This document shows, piece after piece, positions 42,400 through 55,100 of a stretch of DNA of 64,000 nucleotides (positions are counted from its first letter, which is position 1; each line of letters begins with the position of its first letter). Below the pieces are notes generated by a model. It saw nothing but the letters and a program-made list of their open reading frames with translations, was not told where the DNA came from and did not search any database. The translations under genes and the position numbers were made by a program. Origin of the DNA: Coniella vitis (lineage: Eukaryota > Ascomycota > Sordariomycetes > Diaporthales > Schizoparmaceae); contig WUJK01000003.1 of assembly GCA_011317545.1 (NCBI GenBank), positions 4,278,001 through 4,342,000 of the forward strand, read 5' to 3'.

Positions 42400-45300
42400 A
42401 TTAACGATAAATACTATATAATACTCCTAGATAGCGGAGTATAAGGAAACTTTATATCCCTAAGCGTTATTAATAGAGAACGGATACCTTAGAAGAAGAA
42501 GATAAAACCCTATAAACTTAGTACTATAGAAGGTATAGAAGTCGCTTACGGCTAAGGTATTATCGATATAGAATCTAATTAATTACTAATTACAATCTAT
42601 AGACGTACGATATTAATAAACTTCGATATTACGGATACCGTATAATACGAGCTAATCTTAGGTATATTATAATTAAGAAAGGAAAATCCTCGAATTAATT
42701 AGATTAATAGCTATATTTTATAAGATAAAGCGGATACCCGAGAAATAATTATAATTAAAGGTATAGGATCGGATTTAGTTACTAAGTAATACCTAGATAA
42801 TAAAAGCTTAAACGAATTTATATATACCTTTAAATCGAGAAAGGCTAAGATAATAGCTACCCTAGGATACGATAAACCTCGATAGCTTATAGAGAAGGAT
42901 CTAGTAATAGTTAATACCTAATAGAAGAAGGGATATAGTAGATTAGGATACGATATAATAGGATTCTATAGATAATAGGATATATTATCGTAATAAGTTT
43001 AAGAAGGAACTAAGTATATATAACGATATCTCCTTATAATAGTAACTATATAAGACGAAGATATGTTTAAAGACCTCTCCGGTATATTAGAAGAGTATCG
43101 GAAGTTTATAAAACTATTTTAAGGAAGATTTAATAATAGCTTACTAGAGTATAGCTTATACGATTATAAGATCCTATTTAAAGAAGGAGAATAACTAAAG
43201 TTCTTTCCTATCTACGGATTAGATAAGGATAAACTTAAAGTATTTAGAGAATATATCGACGAAAACCTTAAGAAAGGCTATATTAGACCCTTATATTTAC
43301 TAGTAGGATACCTAATCCTATTTATACTAAAGAGAAACGGTAAGCTACGATTATATATTAACTATCGGTAATTTAATAATATTATAATTAAGAATCGGTA
43401 CCCTTTACCTCTCTTTAAAGAACTTAAAGATAGATTTAGAGGAGCCTAATAATTTATAGCCCTCGACCTTAAAGAAGGATATACGTATATTCGTATTAAA
43501 CCCGGAGAAGAATAGAAAATAGCGTTTAGAATATACTACGGATATTTCGAATATCTTATTATACTATTCGGACTTACTAACGCCCTTATATTATTCTAGG
43601 AAATAATAAACTTTATCTTATACGAATACCTCGACTATTTTATAATCGACTACCTAAATAATATCCTTATTTACTTAAAGATATTCGAGGAATACTAGAA
43701 GTACGTTATAATAATCCTATAAATCCTCTAAGATAATAAGATTTTAATAAAACCTACTAAATATAACTAGAATACTTAAGAAGTTAACTACCTTAGATAT
43801 ACTATTATACTAGGGTATATACGAATATAGAAAAATAAAGTATAAGTAGTTAGGGACTAGCCTATACCTTAGAGCGTTAAAGACGTTAGAGCCTTCTTAG
43901 GCTATATTAACTTCTACCGATAATTTATTAAGAACTATAGTAGTATTATAATACTATTTACGGAATTTATAAAGAAGGATATTACCTTTAACTAGAACGA
44001 ATAGGTCTAAAAAGCCTTTAGTATAATTAAGGACGCAGTTATATTAGAACTAATCCTAGTTAAAGTAGATTAAGATAAAGTTTTCGAGATCGAGATAAAC
44101 GTATTAGATTATATACTCGGTAGATAACTCGGATAATAAGATAATAAAGGACGATTACGGATAATTAGTAACTTTAGTAAGAAGCTAAACGGACTAGAAC
44201 TTAACTATAGAACGCCTAATTAAGAACTTATAATAATAGTAGAAGCCTTTAGGGAATAGCGATACTACCTTATCGGCGTAAAATAATAAATTCTTATATA
44301 TATAGATTATAAGAACCCTTAGGTATTTACCTTAATAAAACAGCTTAATAAACGATAAATTAGATAGTACGAATTTCTATTAGAATTTAACTTTAAGATT
44401 ATCTACTATAAAGGTAAAGAAAACGAACGAATAGACGCTCTTAGCAGACGGTTAGATTATAAGGATAGTAATAGCAAAGACTAAGATATTATAGTAATCT
44501 TTAGGGAAGATTCGGAAGGTAACCTTACTATACTATCTATTACTAAGGAACTTAATATAATACTACGTATCGAAGGAGAAATACCTAACCTCGATAATAT
44601 AATAATATTAGAATAAAACGACTATATTAGAAGTATCTATAGCGTATTAGTATATAGATACTAAGGAATTAGAGCAACCTATAAAAGGATCTAACGCTAT
44701 TAGAATCTACTAAACCTTAAGAAACGAGTTATAGATATCGTTAATAACTACGATATATATAAACGGAATAAGATAGAATAATATAAACCTTACGGACTAC
44801 TATAACCTCTACTAATACCTATAATTATTTAGTTATCTATTAGTCTAGACTTTATTACTAAGCTACCTCTCTTACGAGAACCCTTAACTAAAGTATAGTA
44901 TAATAGCATCTTAATAGTAGTTTACAGACTAAGCAAGTACGTATACTTCCTACTATATAAAGAAAGTAGTACCGTAGAAGAACTCGTATATATATTCCTC
45001 CGCATTATTATCGCTAATTATAGAATACCTTAGGAAATTATATTAGATAGAGATAGAAAGTTCGTATTAAAATTCTAAATCTTACTTATTTAATACCTCG
45101 GAACGATATAATATATATCTATAGCATTTTATCCTTAGATAGACGGATAAATAGAATATACTAACTAGATTATAGAATAGTATCTATAATACTACGTTAA
45201 CTATAAATAAAATAATTAGGTCGAACTTTTACCTACGGTATAGTTCGCTTATAATAGTATAGATATAACGAGTATAGGAAAATTACTATTCTTCCTACTC

Positions 45301-45865
45301 TATAGATATAACCCTACGGTATACTACGAAACGCTATTAGGCGGAAATATAGAAACGGCAGACTAATACGCTAAAAGAATCAAGCAATTATATAAAGACG
45401 CTCGATATATACTTTAGGACGTTAAAGAATAAATAATAAAATACGCTAATTAGAAAAGGATTAAGGGATTAATCCTATAGAAGGGAGATAAAGTCTACCT
45501 TAACCGAAAAAATATTAAAACTACTAAACCTAGCGATAAACTCGATTATAAAAAGCTCGGACCTTATAAAATTGCACGATAGATTTTACCAGTTAACTAT
45601 AAATTAGAAATCCTATATATACGTTTATACCTAGTCTTCTATATTTTACTTCTGGAACTAGCACTAGCAGACGCAGAACTTTCGTACGATATAGATATTA
45701 TCGAACTAGAATAAGTATAATACGAAGTTAAATAGATTCTCGACTTACGCAAACGCGGATACGGAAAATAATACCTTATTAAGTAGAAAGATTACGATAA
45801 TTCGGAAAACACCTAGGAACTACTAAAGAATATATACCTAGACCTTATTAAAGAATATAAAAAAT
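42400..45865 (+). pseudogene. Degenerate pol of element D (protease, RT, RNase H, integrase, chromodomain)
   Basis: Colinear domains through many stops: protease active site ILLDSGV-stop-GNFIS (42421-42462); RT from IKNRYPLPLFKEL through FGLTNALILF to YLNNILIYL (43385-43680; the YxDD box has become YLNN); RNase H FEIEINVLDYILG (from 44085); integrase with DFITKLP, ILDRDRKF and IDGQIEYTN (44850-45170). A C-terminal chromodomain follows (QILDLRKRGYGKQYLIKQKDY, about 45730-45850). The chromodomain places it in the chromovirus branch of Ty3/Gypsy, whose integrases target modified histones. Confidence 0.88.
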
Positions 45866-45894
45866 AAAAAGCTATTATAGCCTTAGATAGAGAA

Positions 45895-45966
45895 GGTATT
45901 ATAGGGAATCGGACCCCGAACCTCCTAGTAAGAAACTAGGAGCTTTAACTACTAAGCTATAAGACT
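45895..45966 (-). tRNA. tRNA-like sequence, tRNA-Arg(UCU)-like, mutated (pseudo)
   Basis: On the minus strand 72 bases fit a cloverleaf: acceptor AGTCTTA/TAATACC (two mismatches), D-stem GCTT/AAGC perfect, anticodon stem CCTAG/CTAGG perfect with loop TTTCTTA (UCU at 34-36), T-arm CGGGG/CCCTA with loop TCCGATT. Most departures from pairing are C to T or G to A, as expected after RIP of an intact original. Position 37 is T, which is unusual. It lies just after the chromodomain of D, in the antisense orientation. Either a tRNA/tRNA-SINE captured by the element or a chance tRNA-like fold; probably a non-functional relic. Confidence 0.5.
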
Positions 45967-46029
45967 ACTCGTATCTTTAACTATAATAGCTACCTATAGG
46001 AATACCTAGCCCCCTTATCACGAACTACT

Positions 46030-46700
46030 AATAGCAAAAGGCCCTAAGCCGAAGAAATCAGACGCGGATAAGTCCGTAGACTCTAGGAAGGCACTAAAAT
46101 CCATTACCCTAAAACTATTAATCTCCTATAATTCGGTAGCAACTTTAGATTCCGTAGAAATAACCGTATTTACGCTAGACTCGGCTTCCTACTCCTCCTA
46201 AGTATTAAGCAACTCTAATCCCGTATTTACTAGCTTCGTACTCCTCTTTACTAGAGACTTACGCTAAATATAAAGACGTTCTAAGCGAGAAAGCGCCTCC
46301 CCCGCCTTACGATAAGCTTTACGAAGCTCCTTACGCGTATCCGCCTCCTATATATAAAGCTTCTTCTCCTCCGATAAAATACGAGAAACTATATAGAGTT
46401 AGTATACTAATAAGGAAAGTTATTATAAGCTAGAACTTATAGGTATTTATAGGAATACTATTCCTATTATATCGTTTTCCCCGTTTTATATACGCAGAAT
46501 ATCGCGAAATATTATCTATTATACGGTATAACCACCCTTTAGAAGTATAAAGAGAATAAAGTATTATCTTAAAACTAAAAGTTTCGATAGAAAGATAAAG
46601 ACGGTTACGTTATTCGGTTTTCTTCGAACGCGATTTCTAGATACCCGTAGATATAACGAATTAGGAAGGTATAATCCGGAGTAAGAATATTAAGCAGGAT
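46030..46700 (-). pseudogene. Antisense ORF relic in element D: Cys-motif plus coiled-coil protein
   Basis: On the strand opposite to pol, between chromodomain and 3' LTR, the translation gives a basic start, then SKGWLYRIIDNISRYSAYIK-RGKRYNRNSIP with Tyr where a Cys-X2-Cys-type motif would stand (TGY to TAY), then ILSEEKKLYI, TRKELRKAYRKAGEALSRLE and VKRSTKLVNTGLELLNT, a helical coiled coil with stops. I recall small proteins of this layout (Cys-motif followed by coiled coil) as recurrent fungal repeat-associated ORFs. Function unknown. Confidence 0.5.
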
Positions 46701-46755
46701 TACTTACGGAAATACTATAAGTCTTTAGGGATAAAGACCGATAGAACGGAGATAA

Positions 46756-47236
46756 TATTATAACCTACGGTTATATAGGTTATAGGAATAGGCTAGTATA
46801 ACTATATACTAGTAAATCGAAACCTTAACGGACCGATAGGGATCTCTTATATAAGAATATAGAGCGGTATAATTAGGGTTAGGGTTAGATTACCTTAATA
46901 ACTAAGATAGTTAGAGCGATAATAATCTAAATAATCTAAATAAGCTAATACTCCTATTACTCTAGGTAATCCTAGGGATCTATACTTACTATAGATAGAA
47001 AATAATAGAAGGATATAAGGATAAGAGTTTATAGCTTAATATTAGATAGTTTCCTTATAGTCTTTAGTTATAAATCTAAGTATTATTTTATATAATAGGG
47101 TAATCCCTCTTAATTACTTATAATACTTAATATTGCTCGATAAACGTACGGAGACTTAAAGGTAATACTTCCCCGCCTACTAATATATAACTTATAGGTA
47201 CTTCCAGAATCAGGGATTTAGGCAAGGATTATTATA
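46756..47236 (+). repeat. 3' LTR of element D (type 2)
   Basis: 481 bp, tattataacctacgg to ggattattata. Heavily RIP-mutated throughout. The variable region (46885-47035) matches LTR B rather than the 5' LTR of D. Telomere-like motif at 46873-46887. Confidence 0.88.
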
Positions 47237-50200
47237 ATTAAGTTCTTTAGTAATAGATAGTATAATAAGATTGCTGTCCGAATCTTCCTTAAAGATCGCT
47301 ATAATATCTTAGCCTTTACTATTACTATCCTTATAATCTAACCGTCTACTAAGAGCGTCTATTTATTCGTTTTCTTTGCCTTTACGGTAGATAATCTTAA
47401 AGTCGAATTCTAATAGAAATTGGTACTATCTAATTTATCGTTTATTAAGCTATTTTATTAAGGTAAATACCTAAGGGTTCTTATAATCTATATATATAAG
47501 AATTTATTATTTTACGCCGATAAGGTAGTATCGCTATTCCCTAAAGGTTTCTATTATTACTATAAGTTCTTAATTAGGCGTTCTATAGTTAAGTTCTAAT
47601 CCGTTTAGCTTTTTACTAAAGTTACTAATTATCCGTAATCGTCCTTTATTATCTTATTATCCGAGTTATCTACCGAGTATATAATCTAATACGTTTATCT
47701 CGATCTCGAAAACTTTATCTTAATCTACTTTAACTAGGATTAGTTCTAATATAACTACGTCCTTAATTATACTAAAGGCTTTTTATACCTATTCGTTCTA
47801 GTTAAAGGTAATATCCTTCTTTATAAATTCCGTAAATAGTATTATAATACTACTATAGTTCTTAATAAATTATCGGTAGAAGTTAGTATAGCCTAAGAAG
47901 GCTCTAACGTTTTTAACGCTCTAAGGTATAGGCTAATCCCTAACTACTTATACTTTATTTTTCTATATTCGTATATACCTTAGTATAATAGTATATCTAA
48001 GGTAGTTAACTTCTTAAGTATTCTAGTTATATTTAGTAGGTTTTATTAAAATCTTATTATTTTAGAGGATTTATAGGATTATCGTAATAACGTATTTCTA
48101 GTATTCCTTCGAATATCTTTAAGTAAATAAGGATATCGTTTAGGTAGGCGATTATAAAATAGTCGAGGTATTTGTATAAGATAAAGTTTATTATTTCCTA
48201 GAATAATATAGGGGCGTTAGTAAGTCCGAATAGTATAATAAGATATTCGAAATATCCTATAGTATATTCTAAATACTATTTTCTATTCTTCTCCTAGGTT
48301 TAATACGAATATATATATATCCTTCCTTAAGGTCGAGGGCTATAAACTATTAAGCTCCTCTAAGTCTATCTTCTAAGTTCTTTAAAGAGAAGGTAAGGGG
48401 TACCGATTCTTAATTATAATATCGTTAAGTTACCGATAGTTAACGTATAATTATAACTTACCGTTTTTCTTTAGTATAAATAGGATTAGGTATCCTACTA
48501 GTAAATAGGAGGGTCTAATATAGCCTTTCCTAAGATTTTCGTCGATATATTCTCTAAATACTTTAAGTTTATCCTTATCTAATCCGTAGATAGGAAAGAA
48601 CTTTAGTTATTCTCCTTCCTTAAGTAGGATTTCGTAGTTATATAGGCTATACTCTAGTAGGCTATTATCGAATTTTCCTTAAAATAGTTTTATAAACTTC
48701 CGATACTCTTCTAGTATACCGGAGAGGTCTTTAAATGTATCTTCGTTTTATATAGTTACTATTATAAGGAGATATCGTTATATATACTTAGTTCCTTCTT
48801 AAACTTACTACGATAATATATCCTATTATCTATAGAATCCTATTATATCGTATCCTAATCTATTATATCCCTTATTTTATTAGGTATTAGCTATCGCTAG
48901 ATCCTTCTCTATAAGCTATTAAGGTTTATTATATCCTAGGGTAGTTATCGCTTTAGCTCTTCTCGATTTAGAGGTATATATAAATTCGTTTAAGCCCCTA
49001 TTATCTAGGTATCGCTTAATAACTAAATCCGATTCTATACCTTTAATTATAACCGCTTCTTAGGTATCCGCTTTATCCTATAAAATATAGCTATTAATCT
49101 AATCGATTCGAGGATTTTCCTTTCTTAACTATAGTATACCTAAGATTAGCTCGTATTATACGGTATCCGTAATATCGAAGTTTATTAATATTATATATCC
49201 GTAGATCGTAACTAGTAATTAATTAGATTCTATATCGATAATACCTTAGCTATAAGTAACTTCTATACCTTCTACGGTATTAAGTTTATAGGGTTTTATC
49301 TTCTTCTTCTAAGGTATCCGTTCTTTATTAATAACGCTTAAGGATATAAAGTTTCCTTATACTCCGCTATCTAGGAGTATTATATAGTATTTATCGTTAA
49401 TTCGTACTACGATTTTTAAATATTCGTATATCGAGCTATCTATCGTATAGAGGGATTTTACCGTAAGTCCTAATCGCTTATTATCCCTTATAAGCGATCC
49501 TTACCTTTTAGGTTTTACTATTCTTATTATACTCTAAGAGCTGCTATCTATACTAGGTTCTTAGCTTATTATATTCCGTATTATATATATACTACGGCCT
49601 ATTACTATAGGTATACTTAATTTTCTTCTTCGGTATACGGAGTCTATACTCCGGGCTAACTATCCTTAAGGTTATAATAGGTATACGCTTTATCCGCTAG
49701 GTATTCTACGTAGTCGGCGCGCTTATAGAAGCTATAGTATATAGGTTCTATATATATAGGCTTTACGAGCTTTTCCTTTTATTTCTATTCGCATATTCTA
49801 TACTAATCGAGCGCTTTTTCTTACGTATAAGGTATATACTAGGGTATCGTATATTAGTACTATTTTACTTATCGTATAATATATTCGTAGGGGGTATTAT
49901 ATATAAGGCTAATACTAGCGTAGTTTCCCCTTATTCTAAGTACTTTATAATAGTCGCTATTATCGTTATCGTAGGCGATAATATTATACCCTATCTTATA
50001 CGTAGGGAACTATTCGTTAGTTACCTTATATTTAAAGTATTATCTATAATTATATATAATATAGGTAAACTATACGATCTAGTGGTATTTTTCGTAGAGG
50101 TGATTAATTTATATATCTTCCTATATAAGGGGGGCTTTATCTTAATAGGTTATTATCCTAAATAATTCTCTAAATATAATATTATAGATAAGGTAGTATA

Positions 50201-51675
50201 CGTTTCCTTTATCGGTATCTTCGTCTATAGAGCTTTATAGTTCTAAGCTCGTTTCTTTATTAATAGTTTAGGTGCTAGTATTCTAACCGATATTAAGTAT
50301 TTCCTATTATTCCGTAATTTCCGTAATATTACTCTGTAAAATATCCGTTAGGAGGGGTATCCTCTAGGTAACTATAATTTATCGTTCCTTATAAGATTTC
50401 TAAAGGAACTATCCTAAGCCTTGCTTTACCGAGAGGTATATTATATAATTATCCTTATAATAGAAGGTCTAGTTAAGGAGTCTATAATCGGAGTTATCCG
50501 ATACTTACTCTAAAAGCTAGTTTTAGCTAGGAGGGGAGTCTATAATCTTACGTATTATAATATTAGCTTATCGTCCTTCGGGGATTTTCTTAAATTCTCT
50601 AGGTTTCTTAGGTTATCGGTATTCTTATATAAAGTAGCCTATTTTATTATAGTTAAAGCATTCCTTACTTATAGGTTTATACTAAGCTATATCGAGCTCT
50701 ATAGATCCTATATATATAATGCCGCTAACTATTATACCTTATTGCTAGAAGCTGCGGTTAGTTATCTATTAAATCCGCTATCCTATATTAGCCTAATTCC
50801 TCTATATAGTATAACTTCCTCCTTTCTTACTTTTCTCTATATATCTTTCGTAGAGATAGTTATCGATACGGATAGCGTTATTACTAAATAGCGTAAAGTC
50901 TTTAGGCTAATCCTACTTAGAGATTTTATCCTTAACCTTATCCTTAAGTCCTTTATAATAATATTCTATAAGGCTTTTATCTTCCTAAGGGAGGCGTATT
51001 AAGAGTTACTTAAAGCAGACCGTATAGGCTAAAGCAGACTTATTCTACTTAAGTTCTATAAGTTATTATACTATAATCCGTTCTTCGTTAGGATCGTTAA
51101 ATATTTCCTTAAGGATATATTCGAACCCTATAAACGAATCGAATATATTCTTAGTAATCGTCTTATATTAATCGAGGTTACCTAGGTATTTAATATAGTT
51201 ACGAAGTAAGGGTTTATACTAAATAAGTATATCCTTTTCGAGTTATATACCGGCTAGGATAACTTTATTAGGTTTAGTAGTAAATTATACTACGTTATAT
51301 AGGAAGTACGCCTTATAATAGGTAAGGAACCCTTAAAGCGTCTTTTAGTTACCGTTATATATAATAGGTTTATCTATCTTATAGCTATTACCGGTATTTT
51401 AAATAATAGGCGCTAGGGGTATAATAGCTATAGCCTAGTATTATTCGAGCTATTAAGCCTGCTTATAGATAGTACGATTCTATTACTCCTAATTCTACTA
51501 GAGTATAATAAATTATTAGGTAAGTTCGATTAATTAGCGTATTATATCTTCCTAAGTTATAACCTAGCGATATCCTTCGCTTAAGGTGGATAGGATAGGA
51601 GTTTAAGGAGCTATTATTATACTTAATATTACCTAAGAGGTATATATAAACCGTCCTAAATAAGAGTTATAAAAA
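47237..51675 (-). mobile_element. Gypsy element 'F' internal region, truncated after RNase H
   Basis: Reverse copy colinear with D from gag (near 51,650) through protease (about 49,370) and RT (about 48,170-48,450) to just past RNase H at 47237, where it is cut by the LTR of D. Integrase, chromodomain and 3' LTR are absent. RIP-saturated, no open frame. Relative to D it lacks some short segments in gag. Confidence 0.87.
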
Positions 51676-52160
51676 TATAATAATCCTTACCTAAATCCCG
51701 GATTCTGGAAGTACCTATAAGTTATATATTAGCAGGTAGGGAAGTATTACCTTTAAGTCTTCGTATATTATCGAGCAATATTAAGTATTATAAGTAATTA
51801 AGAGGGATTACCCTATTATATAAAATAATACTTAGATTTATAACTAAAGACTATAAGGAAAACTATCTAATAGCTAGGAAATCTATCGTCCTTATATTCT
51901 TCCGTTGTTCTATATTAAATTCCTTATTTAACCTTAGATTATTTAGATTATCTTACAATCCTAATAATCCGACTCTACTAGATTATCTAATAATCTTAAT
52001 AATCTATTCCTAATTAGTTCGTATAACCCTAACCCTGATTATATTATCCTGTATAACCTAGTTATATAAGAGATCCCTATCGGTCCGTTAAGGTTCCGAT
52101 TTGCTAGTATATAGTTACGCTAGCCTGTTCCTGTAACCTGTATAACCGTGGGTTATAATA
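51676..52160 (-). mobile_element. 5' LTR of element F (type 1)
   Basis: 485-bp reverse LTR, tataataatccttacc to gtgggttataata. Variable region (51900-52025) equals that of D's 5' LTR. The distal 140 bp are almost unmutated, in contrast to its own internal region. Confidence 0.87.
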
Positions 52161-55100
52161 CTAAAGATATAGGTATAATAACTATAGATAAAGATATCGT
52201 CTTTATAAACGTATAAACCTTCCTAGATTATCTTAAGTCCCTTAAGGAGAGCGAAATAGACGAAGGTATAGAGATAAAGATTATTTATATATTTAGTATT
52301 CTACTATAGGGTACTATTATCTTCTAGTAAACTAATAAGCTAACTATTACCCGTTAATATAATCTATATAAAGGTAGCTATTTAGCCGTTATAGCGTTAC
52401 CTACTAAACGCTTTTCTATAGATTATAACCTCGCATCCTAGCGATTTCGCCAGAGTAAGCTTACTCTATATAATATAGCTAAAGACGAGTACGCCCTATA
52501 TAAATACTTTTAGAAGAACTTACGGTACGCTTATACTATAAAAGTCCTGGATTAGGATAATAGTTAATAGTTAGGCGTATTTAGTAAATATCTAGGGTAA
52601 ATTAGACGAACGTATCTAGCTATATCTTAGTCCTCTACGCTATTTTAAAACTATAGACGCCTATATAGAGGAGATAGAAGATATTAGAGGAGAGCTCGTT
52701 AGTCTAGCCTATACTCGCTACGGCGATAAGCGAGATAAGGCTTACTAACCTCGCAACTATTTAGAAACGTATAAATATAACTTATATACTAATTACTTAA
52801 CGTATAATCGTAATTATAAATAACCCTACTACTCTAATCGAGGATAAGATAACTCTTATAACGGGCGTACCTCTCGCGATAATTACTAGCGGTCTAACTA
52901 GCGAGATAATCGCCTATCTAATCGGCGCGGTAACCGTTAGTTAGATCGTCGGGATACTTATCCCTCTAATCGCCGTAATAACCGTATAAGCGATCGATAG
53001 CCCGATATTAAGCCGTTAGGACCTAAGAGGGAATAGAATCGCCTACCTAACCCTAACGATAAAAGGGTATATAATATTACTAGCGGCGAAGACCTCGATA
53101 AGGGATCGTTTTTAGATAATTCCCGTAATAAATGGGCGCGTAGTTATTTATAAGATCGTACGTATTAGGTTTATAGCCCTAGCCGATTACCCTCCCGTTT
53201 ACGCTATAGCGCGCGGTCGCCTAGTCCGTACGGCCGAGTATATAACGTATATACCCTCGATTATAAGATTAATCGAACCTACCTCTTTATCACAAGCCCA
53301 CGGGTAAATGCACGGCTTCGGTACACTAGGGCACGAAGCCTTAGTTAGTATATTCCCTTCCCGTCTAAAGACTAGTATTATATAAGCGCTAAACGAGAGC
53401 GCCTTCCGAGCAACTTAAGAGCCGCTTAAAAGACTATCGGCAATAGCACCTATATCGACGGTAGACCTATAGAAAACTCTATCTAAAGGTAGATCTTAAG
53501 CGTAAGAGCTACTTAAGAGAAGCTCTTATACCACTATATAGATATTACTCTTACTTCTCTCCTTAAGTTAGTTAATAATAGAAATTAGGATTATAACTAT
53601 AAATACTCTCTCGATACCCGTTTATATTTAACTAACTTCTTTCTACTTACCTTATATATCTAACGGTATTTATAAATTTATTTAGCGTATAGCCTTAGGA
53701 TATCGTTCCCTTATAACGAGTAATTCGGGTAACTTCCTATTTAAACGAATAATAATAATAATAATTATATAATAATTATATTATAAATAGTTACTTAAAT
53801 AATAGATAAATAATAATATATTATTAAATAAGTAATATAATAATAGCGCGAAGATAGTATATAAAATTTAAAAGCGCTTATAATATAATTTAAATAAATC
53901 GAATAATCCCGTAGCTTATTATTATAAGAGCTTTTAGTAAGTATTAGTAACCTAGCGGCCGAATACCCTAGCCCGGTATTTAATAAACTAGACGATATTT
54001 ATACCCTTATTCCTACCTCCTAAGATATAAAAAATACCGATATCGATATAGATAAGGCCCTAGAGAATATAATTATACCTAAATATAAGCCCTTTTCTTA
54101 AATAGCGAACTTTAAGGGTATATATACTTAATTCCTAGCTTAAAAGCGTATTATAAGGTATAAACCCGTTCGAAATACTTATTTTATCGGAAATTATATA
54201 GATAAGTCCTAAGAAATCTATAAATACCTAAAGGGAGATATAAAGGTTATAGCGCGGAGCTATTATATCGTAGAAAGAGAATATAGCCTTTAGAAACCCT
54301 CCTTATTTCTATAATAGCTTCGCTACCGATATTATAACGAGAATTATATTATTACCGCTTTCTAAAGGCTTTATAACTTTATTTAGAAGAAAGTCTAATC
54401 CTTCCCTAACTTCTTCTCCTAATAGGAGAAGTTATTAATAGACTCCGGTAGTATAAAATAGCCGGATTTAGCTAAATTAATATACCTAGAGGGCGCTATT
54501 AATAGCGCCCTATATAAATAGTTTATTAATATAAAGAAACTATCGATATATAACGATTAAGTAAAGAAAGCTTTCTATATCTCGGCTAAGCTAGAAAGTT
54601 ATATTATTATCTAAGAAAATAGCTATACTTTACCCTTAAGCTATTTACCTTATATTATAATATAGCGCTTTAGAATAGCTTAATAAATAGGAAGAAATAG
54701 ATAAAAACTATAAAACCCTTATACGGACCCCGATAAGGATATAGCTATAACTAGTATTAATATATTATAGGCTAATAAATAGCGTATAAGATAGGTTAAC
54801 TAGGCGGAGATTATATATAGGAAAGAGTAGGGACTTTATTATAAGTATAAACGTTTAAATTATAGAATCGCTTATTACCCCCTCCTACTCGTATACCTAT
54901 CTATTACCTTAGGAGTTACTCGGGAAACGGGAATTAATATAGCCGATATTAACCTTATCGACCTTAGTAATATTATTAAGGAATAAGAAGAAAACTAATT
55001 ATTCCTATATAAAGTTATATATAAAAGCTTATAAGTCTCGATTTTAATTTATAAGAAGTAAAGCGTTAAATAGATAGAAACTATTTTATAATAGATCTAT

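Larger units (their letters stand above)
39537..47236 (+). mobile_element. Near full-length Ty3/Gypsy chromovirus 'D', RIP-inactivated
   Basis: 7.7-kb forward element: 5' LTR 39537-40021, gag, protease, RT, RNase H, integrase, chromodomain, then a 3' segment with antisense material, and 3' LTR 46756-47236. All coding regions carry stops, mainly TGG/CAG/CAA codons turned to TAG/TAA, as RIP does. CA and TG are almost absent in the interior. The two LTRs belong to different variable-region types (type 1 at 5', type 2 at 3'). The flanks (cttta / attaa) are not a target-site duplication, so this is a mosaic rather than one clean insertion. Confidence 0.9.

Noticed and set aside
53743..53840. AAT tandem repeats considered as a CRISPR-like or regulatory array
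   Set aside because: Simple-sequence slippage in A/T-rich DNA with no unique spacers; CRISPR is not expected in a fungus.
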